From JBEGQX01 sp041180805 (GTDB lineage Bacteria > Planctomycetota > Planctomycetia > Gemmatales > Gemmataceae): a stretch of DNA of 64,000 nt. Shown here one piece after another: positions 25,887 to 35,562 of the stretch; positions within the stretch are counted from its first letter, which is position 1, and the number at the start of each line of letters is the position of its first letter. Under the pieces are notes generated by a model that saw only the letters and a program-made list of their open reading frames with translations, was not told the origin of the DNA and ran no database searches. The stretch lies in NCBI GenBank assembly GCA_041180805.1, contig JBEGQX010000365.1:36138-100137 (forward strand). The letters run 5' to 3'. Position numbers and translations under genes: made by a program.

Positions 25887-26819
25887 CTATTTAATTTCCC
25901 AAAGCTTTATGGTGCCATCCAAGCCAGCGCTTCCAACCGTTTTTCCATCTGGCGCAAATGCAACGCCCCGGACATCATTTTTGTGACCTTTAAAAATTTG
26001 CAAGTTTTCACCGGACTTGGAATCCCATGTTTTAACCAAATTATCCGTACCAGAGGATGCGATAGTTTCACCATCTGGCGAAATACTTATGGAAGTAATC
26101 GCACCCGCATGAGCATTAATTTCCTTGGAATCCTGACTTTTATCCGGGTTAGGCCAGATTCGAATTCTTCCGGAACGGTCAGCGCTTGCCAGCATTTTCC
26201 CCTCACGGGAATAGCAAACAGCAGAAACTGCCTTTTTATGCCCTTTTAAGGCAAGCCTTTTTCCACCATCTAGCGCGAACAAATAGATGTTATTATCAGA
26301 GCATCCCGCAAGAACTGTTTTGCCATCAACCGTCCAGGTAACAGCATCAATCGCTGAAGGACAATTAAAGCTTTGACTTTTTTTGAAGCTAGAACTGGGA
26401 AGAATTTCCAAAGAACTTTTTCTGGCCAGGGCAAGGTATTTTCCATCACCAGAAAAAGACATGGACTTTATCTGGCCATTACCAGTTTTTACAGTCTGTA
26501 ACTCTTCACCATCGTCCGTCTTTATAAGCCTGATGTCGCCATCAAGGTGCCCCAGCGCGAGCGTTTTTCCATCCGGATTAAAAGCCAATGTGGTTGGCCT
26601 TTTATCCCCTGCGGAGACCACTAGAATTTGTTTTTGTTTTATTGGGTCCCAAAAATTAATAGCTCCATCTTTACCAATCCCGGCAAGGATAGAGCCATCC
26701 TTACTGAAATCCACGGCTATAAATTGCTGACCGCTTACCTTGAAATTGGCTTTTTCCTCGCCGCCACATCCAAGTAAACCAATCAGCGTGGCAGACAGAA
26801 TCGCTATTATTTTTCGCAT
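25887..26819 (-). CDS. WD40-repeat lipoprotein
   Basis: A 310-aa predicted lipoprotein (leader MRKIIAILSATLIGLLGC, lipobox LLGC, Cys near residue 18) followed by a complete run of about seven WD40 blades, e.g. FIAVDFSKDGSILAGIGKDG, TTLAFNPDGKTLALGHLDG, AVCYSREGKMLASADRSGRI and GVAFAPDGKTVGSAGLDGTI with the final LWEIK. The regular blade pattern supports a single closed beta propeller exposed on the periplasmic face. Ribosome-site GGGAAG precedes the ATG. DUF1559 gene at 26846 is upstream on the same strand (26-base gap), so the two may be transcribed together. Confidence 0.9.
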   Translation of the reverse strand: MRKIIAILSATLIGLLGCGGEEKANFKVSGQQFIAVDFSKDGSILAGIGKDGAINFWDPIKQKQILVVSAGDKRPTTLAFNPDGKTLALGHLDGDIRLIKTDDGEELQTVKTGNGQIKSMSFSGDGKYLALARKSSLEILPSSSFKKSQSFNCPSAIDAVTWTVDGKTVLAGCSDNNIYLFALDGGKRLALKGHKKAVSAVCYSREGKMLASADRSGRIRIWPNPDKSQDSKEINAHAGAITSISISPDGETIASSGTDNLVKTWDSKSGENLQIFKGHKNDVRGVAFAPDGKTVGSAGLDGTIKLWEIK

Positions 26820-26845
26820 GGCTTCCCGGAAGGTCCAAACAAGCT

Positions 26846-27802
26846 TTAGAAATCTCCTGCAACCTCACCACCAGCGCGCGTTCCAATCTTTTCCCATGTT
26901 TTGGGATCAATATTATTGGTAATAAATCGAACCGAACCATCTCCTAGAAGACAATTGATGCCGCCAGAGTGCCTGCTTGTGAAATCCTCTGCATGAAAGG
27001 ATCCATCCGGTTGAGGTTTATTTGGCGTATGTGCAATTTCACCTGTGGCCGCATCGTTAATTCCAGTATGGCCAAGAATTAGTAATGAGGTGGTTTCACC
27101 GTCAAGGTCACCGCCGGGAACCGCTCCCACCCAAGTACAAACTCCCATAATTCCGATGGTTGGATTGGCAGACCTTGAACTTCTTTCACCTATGAAAATG
27201 GTATTGCTTAAACCATCTGTCACTTCACCGATGGAAATCCCCCGATTTCTCACGAACATTCCAACGCCAAGGGCAGGATCAATTGCCGCAAGTTCCTCTC
27301 CACCGTTCACACCCGCATAGGATGATTTTGCAACTTGAATGTTGGCCCCATTTACAAGAAATTTGCTAACTCCATCAGAATCCGAAGGGCAAATGTAATT
27401 CTTCAAAACAGTTTCGCGAAAAGCCCTGACCGCAGCGTTGTTCGAAGTTACGCTCATGGTTTTAAAATCTACCGTTTTAGCCAAGGCTTCTTGCTCTAAA
27501 AATGGAAGAATGGCTGCGCCCCAACCCCAACCAGGGTTGAATACTTGATCAGGGTCAAAGCCATTGGGAATTCCCAATGGCTGATTACAGTAATAACCAG
27601 CAGGAAAAACTTTGTAGGTACTCTCATAGTTCATTAGCGCCAAACCAATTTGCTTAAGATTATTGGAACAGGTAAGCCGAGCCGCGGCTTCCCGAACTTT
27701 CTGCACAGCAGGCAGCAAAAGACCAATAAGAATGGCAATGATGGCGATCACAACCAATAACTCGATAAGGGTAAAAGCTTTAAGGCGGCTATTCTTAAGC
27801 AT
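26846..27802 (-). CDS. DUF1559 pseudopilin-like protein
   Basis: Second DUF1559 protein. Start ATG at 27802 has GGAGG 7 bases upstream. The leader reads [20 protein letters not shown] and continues as [18 protein letters not shown]. Later landmarks: [27 protein letters not shown], and the family end motif [20 protein letters not shown] with [17 protein letters not shown] predicted promoter with perfect -35 lies 41 bases upstream. The WD40 lipoprotein gene follows on the same strand. Confidence 0.95.
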   Translation of the reverse strand: MLKNSRLKAFTLIELLVVIAIIAILIGLLLPAVQKVREAAARLTCSNNLKQIGLALMNYESTYKVFPAGYYCNQPLGIPNGFDPDQVFNPGWGWGAAILPFLEQEALAKTVDFKTMSVTSNNAAVRAFRETVLKNYICPSDSDGVSKFLVNGANIQVAKSSYAGVNGGEELAAIDPALGVGMFVRNRGISIGEVTDGLSNTIFIGERSSRSANPTIGIMGVCTWVGAVPGGDLDGETTSLLILGHTGINDAATGEIAHTPNKPQPDGSFHAEDFTSRHSGGINCLLGDGSVRFITNNIDPKTWEKIGTRAGGEVAGDF

Positions 27803-27842
27803 ATTTAGGCCTCCAGCCAAAAAGTAATATAAGATAATACCA

Positions 27843-27870
27843 ATGATATCGCCTCGTATAACTTTGTCAA
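27843..27870 (-). promoter_or_regulatory. Candidate sigma-70 promoter for the DUF1559 gene
   Basis: Reading on the minus strand, TTGACA (27870-27865) and TATCAT (27848-27843) are separated by 16 bases. Five of six -10 positions match. The expected start near 27836 gives a leader of about 34 bases before the ATG at 27802, which carries its own GGAGG. Confidence 0.55.
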
Positions 27871-28041
27871 ACTTTTTTCAACCTCCATCCAATTATTACT
27901 GTTTTTTTGCCTTTCCTTAACCTCCTTATCTCCTTTGGTAGCATTGACACAATCTTTCGCAAAAGAATATAACTTGTTCTCTTGGTTCATCTTGCAGGCT
28001 ATTTGTCCTCATTTGAACCAAGGCAAGGATGCCTTTGGGGG

Positions 28042-29202
28042 ATGGAACCCTTGTTTTGTGCGACCATTAACGCTGGCAGTTCGTGGAATAAAAAATCCAC
28101 CAACATATCAATCGCTCATTGGCATCAATCAGTGGCCAATGGTAGTGCTGATGGCGTTTACCCTTCTCTACTGCGGTTTTTATTCCTTATCTGTAGTTGG
28201 TTTTATGGTCTTGCCACTTTCTTAAGAAACACTTTTTTCAACCTCGGCTTTCTGAAGACGAACCATATTCCGATCCCTGTGATCAGCGTTGGGAACCTGA
28301 CGGCAGGGGGAACCGGAAAAACGCCCATGGTGGAATGGGTGGCAAAATTCATCAGGGATTTGGACCTGCGACCCGTAATACTCAGCAGAGGTTACAAAGG
28401 CGCTGGCGGGGCAAATGATGAGGCACTATTACTCGAAGAACATCTCCCGGATGTTCCACATCTGCAGGGCCCGGACAGGACATCCCTTGCACACACAGCT
28501 ATTGAAGAACTCGAAGCCGAAATATTGATCCTGGATGATGGATTTCAGCACCGAAGAATTGGAAGAGATTTGGATATCCTCCTTTTGGATTCCACCAATC
28601 CCTGGGGTTTTAACCATTTACTGCCTCGAGGCACCCTGCGTGAAACTACCCATGGGCTTCGAAGGGCAGACATCATTGTGCTTACAAGGGTGGATCAAGT
28701 GGATCAAACCACTTTGGAAAAAATTAAAAACCAAATCCACCGAATCAAAGGCACAATCACCATCTGCGAGGCAACCCACGAGCCAAAAGATTGCGTTCGC
28801 TATCAGAATGAGCCTTTGCCATTGGATAAACTCAAAGGCAGCAAACTGCTTGTCTTTTGTGGTTTGGGCAATCCTCAATCCATGCTCACAACTTTGGAAT
28901 CTTTGGGCGCGATCATAGTGGATTCGAAAATATTTCCAGACCATCACCCTTACACATCCACAGATGTGGAACAAATCATCGATTGGGCTGATGCAAATCG
29001 AAACGATTTTGATTTTCTAATAACCTCTGAAAAAGACCTTGTGAAACTTCAAACGGCATCCCTTGCGAATTACCCACTTTATGCGCTTTCCATTCAAATG
29101 AATATCCGCAAAGGCGAGGAAGAACTCAGGCAAATCATCAATGAAAAGGTCCGCGGTAAACATCTCTCGGCCCGATTCACGGAAGGAGAACAGTATGTTT
29201 AA
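28042..29202 (+). CDS. lpxK: Tetraacyldisaccharide 4'-kinase LpxK
   Basis: Phosphorylates the 4' position of the lipid A precursor disaccharide at the inner membrane, implying lipid A synthesis. Landmarks: an N-terminal membrane-association segment (LLRFLFLICSWFYGLATFLRN), the P-loop SVGNLTAGGTGKTPMVEW, the SRGYKGA loop, LILDDGFQHRRIGRDLDI, and LLPRGTLRE. The 5' end is uncertain: the ATG at 28042 lacks a proper ribosome site and the first 30 residues look unlike the family; the recognisable part begins near a GTG at 28132. The downstream unknown gene overlaps its end by 8 bases. It heads the envelope cluster that includes hldE and a heptosyltransferase. Confidence 0.9.
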   Translation: MEPLFCATINAGSSWNKKSTNISIAHWHQSVANGSADGVYPSLLRFLFLICSWFYGLATFLRNTFFNLGFLKTNHIPIPVISVGNLTAGGTGKTPMVEWVAKFIRDLDLRPVILSRGYKGAGGANDEALLLEEHLPDVPHLQGPDRTSLAHTAIEELEAEILILDDGFQHRRIGRDLDILLLDSTNPWGFNHLLPRGTLRETTHGLRRADIIVLTRVDQVDQTTLEKIKNQIHRIKGTITICEATHEPKDCVRYQNEPLPLDKLKGSKLLVFCGLGNPQSMLTTLESLGAIIVDSKIFPDHHPYTSTDVEQIIDWADANRNDFDFLITSEKDLVKLQTASLANYPLYALSIQMNIRKGEEELRQIINEKVRGKHLSARFTEGEQYV

Positions 29203-30169
29203 GAAAAACGTTCAACCCTTTGATCTTTCAGGTTTAAAAACCTACGATCTTGCCTCCAGACCATCAAAGGTGTTCAAGGAAGATCTGGGAAAGCCGGTGC
29301 AGGATGATTGTTCCATAAGCGAGTTTCTTAACTCCCTGCCAAATCAACTGGCGGGAAAAAGCATTCGACGAGTCCGGGACCATCTTTTAAGGGCACGCGA
29401 CCAAGGCAAAACTGTTGTTGCTGCCATCGGTGGCCATGTGATCAAGACTGGTTGCGCCCCCTATCTGATCGACTGGATGGAAAAAGGATTCATTAGCGCG
29501 ATCGCCATGAATGGATCCGCGGCGATCCATGATGTGGAACTTGGGATCGAAGGCAAAACCAGTGAGGATGTTGGAACCACACTGCACCACGGGCTTTTTG
29601 GCATGGCCCGGGAGACAGCGGATTTCTTCGCACTTGCCAGCAGGCGCGGTTCTGACGAGAAGACCGGGCTTGGGGCGGCGGTTGGAAACATGCTTGCTGA
29701 AAGAAAGTGCAAATCACCCGAATCAAGCCTGTTGCTTGCTGCCCACCATCTTGGAATTCCCGCCACAGTGCATGTGGCCCTGGGCACAGATATCGTTCAC
29801 ATGCATCCTCACTTAAGTGGCGCAGCCATCGGAGAAGCCAGCCTCACCGATTTCCGAATCCTTTGTACCGTGGTAAGCACCATGGCTGAAGGCATATGGA
29901 TGAACCTTGGCAGCGCGGTCATCATGCCGGAAGTTCTTTTGAAAGCGGTAAGCGTCGCCCGGAATTTCGGGTATTCCCTGGATGGCTTTGTAACTGTAAA
30001 CCTGGACAAGGAATCACGCTACAGAAGCACAGTCAATGTTTTAAACCGCCCCAGCGCCGAGGGAATTGAAATCACCGGCCATCACGAATTGATGATTCCC
30101 CTTCTCCATGCTGCAACATCCGCGGCATTGGCGGCAAAGAATTCAGTTTCAGAATCCAAGGCAGCGTAA
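29195..30169 (+). CDS. Conserved protein of unknown function in the LPS cluster (possible deoxyhypusine-synthase-like fold)
   Basis: Start ATG at 29195 has AAGGAG 6 bases upstream and overlaps the end of lpxK by 8 bases, so the two are translationally coupled. 324 aa, soluble, no signal peptide. Recognisable conserved-looking blocks are TVVAAIGGHVIKTG (about residues 68-81), AIAMNGSAAIHDVELG (about 98-113), TLHHGLFGMARETADF, and IPATVHVALGTDIVHMHP. The pattern of the first two blocks resembles the NAD-binding region of deoxyhypusine-synthase-like proteins, but I would not assign that activity. The position between lpxK and hldE suggests a role in envelope or sugar metabolism. Function unknown. 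Confidence 0.8.
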   Translation: MFKKNVQPFDLSGLKTYDLASRPSKVFKEDLGKPVQDDCSISEFLNSLPNQLAGKSIRRVRDHLLRARDQGKTVVAAIGGHVIKTGCAPYLIDWMEKGFISAIAMNGSAAIHDVELGIEGKTSEDVGTTLHHGLFGMARETADFFALASRRGSDEKTGLGAAVGNMLAERKCKSPESSLLLAAHHLGIPATVHVALGTDIVHMHPHLSGAAIGEASLTDFRILCTVVSTMAEGIWMNLGSAVIMPEVLLKAVSVARNFGYSLDGFVTVNLDKESRYRSTVNVLNRPSAEGIEITGHHELMIPLLHAATSAALAAKNSVSESKAA

Positions 30170-30180
30170 CTGGTGCAAAC

Positions 30181-31725
30181 ATGTCACTTAGCAACAAACC
30201 ACGACTGGTAAAGCCTGAAGATTCCGCAACGGGAAAAGACCTTGTGGAACTTGTAAATCACCTGGGTACCCCCAGTATTTTGGTACTTGGCGACCTGATG
30301 CTTGATCGTTACATCTGGGGTGATGCCGAACGCATCAGCCAGGAAGCCCCAGTGATTCTTCTTTGCGCCCAAAAGCGCGAAGAGCGCCTGGGTGGGGCAA
30401 GCAGCGTCGCGATGATGCTTTCAGCGCTTGGCGCCAGAGTACACATTGCCGGCGTGGTGGGTAAAGATGCGGATGCGGAGCGGGTTCGTGGAATGCTGCT
30501 GGACAATGGTATCAACTCAGAATTGGTACTTACCGACACCGAAAGACCAACCACGGTGAAAGAGCGTTACATTGGCAAAGCACAGCACAAGCACCCCCAG
30601 CAGATGATTCGTGTGGATTACGAAGTGCGCAACCATCTGAGCAAACCCATTCAAGAAAAACTCTCCGGAATGATTCTGCAACGATTGCACGAATACGACA
30701 TTGTGCTTGTCAGCGATTATGACAAAGGCGTATGCACCCCAGGCCTGCTTTCCGATTTGATCAATGCCTGCAAGGCGAAAAACAAACGAATTGTCGCAGA
30801 CCCCATCCGTGGATCAGACTACCGGAAATACCACGGCATTTCCGCCATGACCCCCAACAGATTGGAAGCAAGCCTGGCTTCGGGAAGAAACATCAACACC
30901 AACCAGGAAGCGCTTCAAGCTGCCACCATCCTTAGGGAACGGCTTGATATGGAAGCAGGCATCATCACGTTAGACAAAGAAGGCATGGCCCTGGCGCATC
31001 AGGATGGCACACTGGAAATTTTCCCAACCAGGGTTCGACAGGTGTACGACATCACTGGAGCGGGCGACATGGTGATGGCAGTACTAGGAATGGCTCTGGC
31101 TTCAGGCGCGGACTATTCCCAGGCAATCCGCCTTGCTAATATCGCGGGTGGCCTGGAGGTTGAAAAAATCGGCGTGGTTCCTGTGACTCGCCAGGAAATC
31201 CTGGAAGATCTCGCCAAATCAGGCTTTGCCTCGAAAGCTGAAACCTCAACAGGCATGGAGAAACTTCGATCCAGGGATGCCTTGGTAACCGAAGTTGAAC
31301 ACCGAAGAAAGCTTGGACAGAAAATTGTATTTACCAATGGTTGCTTTGATGTTCTGCACGCAGGGCATGTCCAATATCTTCGCGAGGCCCGGGCCCAAGG
31401 TGACCTTCTGATTATTGGTTTGAACAGTGATGATAGTGTCAGGTCCCTTAAGGGCCCAAAACGTCCAATAAATCGTGAAGATGCAAGAATAACCGTGCTT
31501 TCAGGTCTTGAGGCCGTTGATTTTGTAACCATCTTTGGGGAAAGCACCCCACTGGATCTGATCAAATCCATAAAGCCTGATGTGCTTGTAAAGGGTGCTG
31601 ATTATCACAAAGACACGGTGGTCGGTGGATCTTTTGTGGAAAGCTACGGCGGACGAGTCCATCTTGCAAACCTGAAGCAGGGCTACTCCACCACCACTAT
31701 CCTTGAAAGACTTGGTGCCGCATAA
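30181..31725 (+). CDS. hldE: Bifunctional heptose kinase/adenylyltransferase HldE
   Basis: Two-domain enzyme of ADP-heptose synthesis for LPS inner core. The N-terminal PfkB-type kinase domain (about residues 25-350) phosphorylates C1 of heptose 7-phosphate: LVLGDLMLDRYIWGDAERIS, the LGGASSVAMMLSALGA block and the catalytic TGAGDMVMAVLG (about 285-296). The C-terminal nucleotidyltransferase domain (about 370-514) adds AMP, with IVFTNGCFDVLHAGHVQYLR and a HxGH motif, then LIIGLNSDDSVRSLKG. Total length 514 aa, somewhat above the common 475-480. It lies 11 bases after the previous gene, and a heptosyltransferase follows. Confidence 0.95.
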   Translation: MSLSNKPRLVKPEDSATGKDLVELVNHLGTPSILVLGDLMLDRYIWGDAERISQEAPVILLCAQKREERLGGASSVAMMLSALGARVHIAGVVGKDADAERVRGMLLDNGINSELVLTDTERPTTVKERYIGKAQHKHPQQMIRVDYEVRNHLSKPIQEKLSGMILQRLHEYDIVLVSDYDKGVCTPGLLSDLINACKAKNKRIVADPIRGSDYRKYHGISAMTPNRLEASLASGRNINTNQEALQAATILRERLDMEAGIITLDKEGMALAHQDGTLEIFPTRVRQVYDITGAGDMVMAVLGMALASGADYSQAIRLANIAGGLEVEKIGVVPVTRQEILEDLAKSGFASKAETSTGMEKLRSRDALVTEVEHRRKLGQKIVFTNGCFDVLHAGHVQYLREARAQGDLLIIGLNSDDSVRSLKGPKRPINREDARITVLSGLEAVDFVTIFGESTPLDLIKSIKPDVLVKGADYHKDTVVGGSFVESYGGRVHLANLKQGYSTTTILERLGAA

Positions 31726-31759
31726 TGGCCTTACATTTCCCAACCTTGGAGACAGCAGT

Positions 31760-32827
31760 ATGAAAATTGCTGTTTTTCTACCTGGCTGGATAGGCGATGC
31801 AGTGATGGCCACCCCTGCCATTCGCGCTTTGCATGACCAACTTCAACCGGAAAAAATGATAGCTGTTTCCAAGGCTTATGTCGCGCCCATTCTGAATGGA
31901 AACCCCTGGTTCGATGAAACCATACTGACGGGTGGCAAAAAAGGATTAAGCACGTGGCATTCTGCCATGGCCCTGAGAAAACATTCCATTGATCTTGCTG
32001 TGGTTTTTCCCAACTCTTTCAGGTCTGCTTTGATTGCTTGGCTTGGCAACTGCAAGAGGGTGATAGGATACAATCGGTACTTCAGGGGATTTTTCCTTTC
32101 TGATTCTTTGCCACCCATCAAGGATGGCAAAGGTAAACTTCTACCAACCCCTATCATTGACGCCTACAATCTTCTCGCAACAACGGCAGGTTGCAGCCAA
32201 CCCAATCACAAAATGGAGCTGTTTGTTTCCGATGCGGAAGATCAACTGGCGAAACAAGTATGGAATAACACAGGTTTTCAGGAACTTTCTGAAGTGATTT
32301 GCCTGAACCCCGGTGCCGCTTTTGGAGCCAGCAAGCTTTGGCCTGCAGAACATTTTGCAAGCCTCGCCCGTGATTTGGTTCGCCTTCGCGGAGCAGGAAT
32401 TCTTTTGCTTTGTGGTCCCAAAGAAAGTGAACTAGCCCTTCGAATCACCCAACTGGCTTCGCATCCTTTGGTAAGGTGTCTGGCCGAAGCAGGTATGCCA
32501 TCACTTTCCCTGGGACTTACAAAAGCCTGCGTAAAACGATCAAGCCTATTGGTAACCACCGACAGTGGCCCAAGGCACTTTGCTGCTGCATTTAATCGAC
32601 CGGTAGTATCGCTCTTTGGGCCCACACATATCGAGTGGACGGACACTTTTCATCCGTTGGAAATTCAACTTCAAAAGAAGCTACCTTGTGGCCCATGCCA
32701 GAAAAGAGCCTGCCCCATAGACCACCGTTGCATGAAAGAACTTGAGCCCCAAGAAGTGCTTGCGGCTTCCATGAAATTACTGGATTCCCAACTACCTTCC
32801 CTGCGTATGGCAAGGAATGCATCCTAA
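31760..32827 (+). CDS. ADP-heptose:LPS heptosyltransferase
   Basis: Glycosyltransferase family 9 enzyme adding heptose to LPS core. Start ATG at 31760 has GGAG 8 bases upstream and lies 34 bases after the hldE stop. Landmarks: IAVFLPGWIGDAVMATPAIRAL at the N-terminus, NPGAAFGASKLWPAEHFASL (about 185-205), LLCGPKESELALRI, and the acceptor/donor segment VTTDSGPRHFAAAFNRPVVS followed by LFGPTHIEWTDTF. A C-terminal cluster CGPCQKRACPIDHRCM is typical of the RfaF (heptosyltransferase II) type. I cannot distinguish heptosyltransferase I from II with certainty. Confidence 0.92.
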   Translation: MKIAVFLPGWIGDAVMATPAIRALHDQLQPEKMIAVSKAYVAPILNGNPWFDETILTGGKKGLSTWHSAMALRKHSIDLAVVFPNSFRSALIAWLGNCKRVIGYNRYFRGFFLSDSLPPIKDGKGKLLPTPIIDAYNLLATTAGCSQPNHKMELFVSDAEDQLAKQVWNNTGFQELSEVICLNPGAAFGASKLWPAEHFASLARDLVRLRGAGILLLCGPKESELALRITQLASHPLVRCLAEAGMPSLSLGLTKACVKRSSLLVTTDSGPRHFAAAFNRPVVSLFGPTHIEWTDTFHPLEIQLQKKLPCGPCQKRACPIDHRCMKELEPQEVLAASMKLLDSQLPSLRMARNAS

Positions 32828-32846
32828 AAGATAGGAAGATCGAAGC

Positions 32847-35489
32847 TTGTTGGATGGATTTTTAAGACTTATTGGAGCCATTTTTTACCCCATCCTTTGG
32901 GCTTTGGATTGGGTTTCGGCGACCTTTTTCTCGTCTCGCTCCGACTATTTGCTGGTAAGGTCTTCCAAAAGAAAAATATTCCTCGGCAACAACTACCACA
33001 ACGCGGAAAGCATCTTTCATGTGGAAGGACTCCGGGTTACCGGCCATGGCTGGAAAAAGAAAAGGCATGTCTGCAAATTGGAATTTCAGGAACCGCCTGG
33101 CTCAACCCATGCCTATATGAAAAAAGAATATGCGGGCAGAGGCTGGCTTGCGCACCTGAAACCCAAACGCCTTATGCTTCATGAAGCCAGGGTCCTGGGC
33201 ACACTTGAGAGGGAGGGAATACCCGCCCCAAAATGGATTGCGGTTGGAAACACCTTCAAGGGGGATGCGTTTCTCATCACCGAGGAAATCCCCGATACGG
33301 TGACACTAAAAACCTATCTTGCTGAAAACCACAGTCGGTCTCAGAAAAAGGAAGTTTTAAGAGCACTGGCATGCTCTTTGGCTAGGATGCACACCCTGGG
33401 GTTTTGTCATCCGGATCTTTATTCCAAGCATGTTTTGGTGAACCCTGAAAGCAGAAAAGTTTTCATTCTTGATTGGCAACGGTCCGTGAGAATTCAGGAT
33501 TTGCCCTGGGTTGTGCGCTGCGAAAACCTTGCGAGACTTCATGCAACCATTGAGGAAACCAGCCTTTCCAACTTGGAAAGACTGGCATTTCTTTCATGTT
33601 ACCTTGAGGCAACAAGCCAATACTGCTCTTTCAATAACAGCATCCCCTTGATGGGTGTCATGGCTTTAACCATCGAAAAGGAATGCCAGCGACTTTTAAA
33701 AAAGCGACATATCCGCGAAAAAAGATACTCCTCCAGCAGTACCACTCAGGCACAAAACTGGATTTACCAGGACAGGGATCATTTTGTCATCACATCATCC
33801 TGGGACAGCCAGGACAAAATTATCCTTGATGAACTTACTAAAACTTTTGAAGCGAATGAAAAAAAGCGCCAAGTCATTCGGAAACACCAAATCGCCAGCA
33901 ACAGCATCCTCAGGGCTGAGTTTCTACGATTCTCAAACCCAACAGGAATTCTCACCAAGTTGCTGGGGCGTAAAACCTTTCAATCCCCAATGCATTGGAA
34001 TGCCACCACCCTTTATAAATTGCAGCGGCATGGAGTACAGACAGGGAAAATTCTTGCCCTAGGGTCCAGGAAGACCAACGGGTTCAACCATGGTTGCTTT
34101 TTGCTTACCAGAGAACCTCTTAGCTCAGTATCACTGGAAGAATGGCTTCAGGAAAGCATTCGCAAAAATTCACACGATGAATCACGCAAGTATCTTCTGG
34201 AAGCTGTTGGAAAACTACTTTCCAGAATTCACAAGGCAGGATTCGTGATACGCGATGGTTTTGATCCTGAAATAAGGCTAAATCTGCAAATGAATCTTGC
34301 CCCATATCTCGCATCGGCAAACGCCCTGCAGGATGCATCAGGCATAGACCCTGAAAAGGCCATGCATGACAAAAAAGCCTGCAGGAAATGGTTGCGCAAG
34401 ATGGGCACCTCGAATGACGAAATCTTATTTTTCTTGAAAGGCTATTCTGGAAAAGCGGGTTTCCATGGCTACTCATTCAGTCAGCCAAATGTGGCACAAT
34501 CCCAAGCCCAATCTATTCATAACTCGCCAACCAATTCCACCTCCGCAACCGTGGTGACTTCCGTGGAAAATACAACGCAATGGACCGAACCAGTTTCCGC
34601 GGGCAATGAAATCACCACCACAAAATCCGGCAACAGAAATATCAAGCATTTCGCCTTACAAGATTGGAAAGTTTATTTTGGAGATGAATGGTACAACTCC
34701 ATCATGGATGTGGGTGTTACAGATCGTTTTCATTCCAAGCAGGGTCGTTCGGTTGGAAGATTGATTTTCGAGGCGGGAGATGGAAAGCCCGACCTACGGG
34801 TTTACTTAAAACGGCATTACGATCTACCTGCAATGGATGGTCTTATGGGCAGGTTGTTTCCTAATGTTGCCTGGTCACCGGCTTTGCAGGAATACCAGCA
34901 TTTGGAATGGGCCAGACAGTTGGGAATAAAGGTGCCTGAACCGGTGGCGGTATTGGAAATACAAGGACCGGGAAACAAGCTTCAAAGCGCACTTGCCATA
35001 CGAGAATTAGAGGGGATGCTGGCGCTTCATGAAGCAATACCCCTGGCAGAAAAACGGTTGGACAAAATCACCTTCCGAAAATGGAAGAAATCCTTGATCG
35101 CAGAAATGGCAAGAATGTCCAGAATTCTGCATGACAGGCATTGGTTCCACAAGGATTTATACCTGTGTCATTTTTATATTCCCGAGAAATACACCTTTGA
35201 AATTCCCAATTGGCGAAATCAGGTATGGATGATTGATTTGCACCGACTGGGTCACCACCCATGGACTTCCAAAATCTGGCGCATCAAGGATCTTGCCCAG
35301 CTTGTTTATTCTTCCGAGATTTCGGGGGTGGATAATAAAGATCGCATAACATTCTGGCGCTTTTATAGAGAGTTGGGTCCAAAATCCCGTTTGGATACGC
35401 TTATGCTTTGGGTCATACGTTTTAAATGGCAAAGATACAGATCCCATAACCTTAAAAAGAAAGGGAATCAGACTTCAAACCCCGGGTAA
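32847..35489 (+). CDS. Three-lobe WaaP/lipopolysaccharide-kinase-like protein
   Basis: An 880-aa protein containing three consecutive regions resembling the WaaP/KdkA-type LPS kinase fold. Lobe 1 (about residues 50-290) has a full-looking catalytic loop, HPDLYSKHVLV near 188 and FILDWQRS near 209. Lobe 2 (about 330-540) has lost the standard motif: HKAGFVIRDGFDPEIRLN near 467. Lobe 3 (about 640-860) has HKDLYLCHFYI near 767 and VWMIDLHRLGHH near 796, apparently intact. The N-terminus starts with a short hydrophobic segment (LIGAIFYPILWALDWV) that may touch the membrane. The start is TTG at 32847, with AGGAAGA about 10 bases upstream. It follows the heptosyltransferase by 19 bases and could phosphorylate core heptose or Kdo. 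Confidence 0.85.
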   Translation: MLDGFLRLIGAIFYPILWALDWVSATFFSSRSDYLLVRSSKRKIFLGNNYHNAESIFHVEGLRVTGHGWKKKRHVCKLEFQEPPGSTHAYMKKEYAGRGWLAHLKPKRLMLHEARVLGTLEREGIPAPKWIAVGNTFKGDAFLITEEIPDTVTLKTYLAENHSRSQKKEVLRALACSLARMHTLGFCHPDLYSKHVLVNPESRKVFILDWQRSVRIQDLPWVVRCENLARLHATIEETSLSNLERLAFLSCYLEATSQYCSFNNSIPLMGVMALTIEKECQRLLKKRHIREKRYSSSSTTQAQNWIYQDRDHFVITSSWDSQDKIILDELTKTFEANEKKRQVIRKHQIASNSILRAEFLRFSNPTGILTKLLGRKTFQSPMHWNATTLYKLQRHGVQTGKILALGSRKTNGFNHGCFLLTREPLSSVSLEEWLQESIRKNSHDESRKYLLEAVGKLLSRIHKAGFVIRDGFDPEIRLNLQMNLAPYLASANALQDASGIDPEKAMHDKKACRKWLRKMGTSNDEILFFLKGYSGKAGFHGYSFSQPNVAQSQAQSIHNSPTNSTSATVVTSVENTTQWTEPVSAGNEITTTKSGNRNIKHFALQDWKVYFGDEWYNSIMDVGVTDRFHSKQGRSVGRLIFEAGDGKPDLRVYLKRHYDLPAMDGLMGRLFPNVAWSPALQEYQHLEWARQLGIKVPEPVAVLEIQGPGNKLQSALAIRELEGMLALHEAIPLAEKRLDKITFRKWKKSLIAEMARMSRILHDRHWFHKDLYLCHFYIPEKYTFEIPNWRNQVWMIDLHRLGHHPWTSKIWRIKDLAQLVYSSEISGVDNKDRITFWRFYRELGPKSRLDTLMLWVIRFKWQRYRSHNLKKKGNQTSNPG

Positions 35490-35562
35490 ATAAAGGTTTT
35501 CACTCATCATGTCGATAAAAGATAAGATGAGGAATTTTAAACGATTATTCGGGAAATGAACG

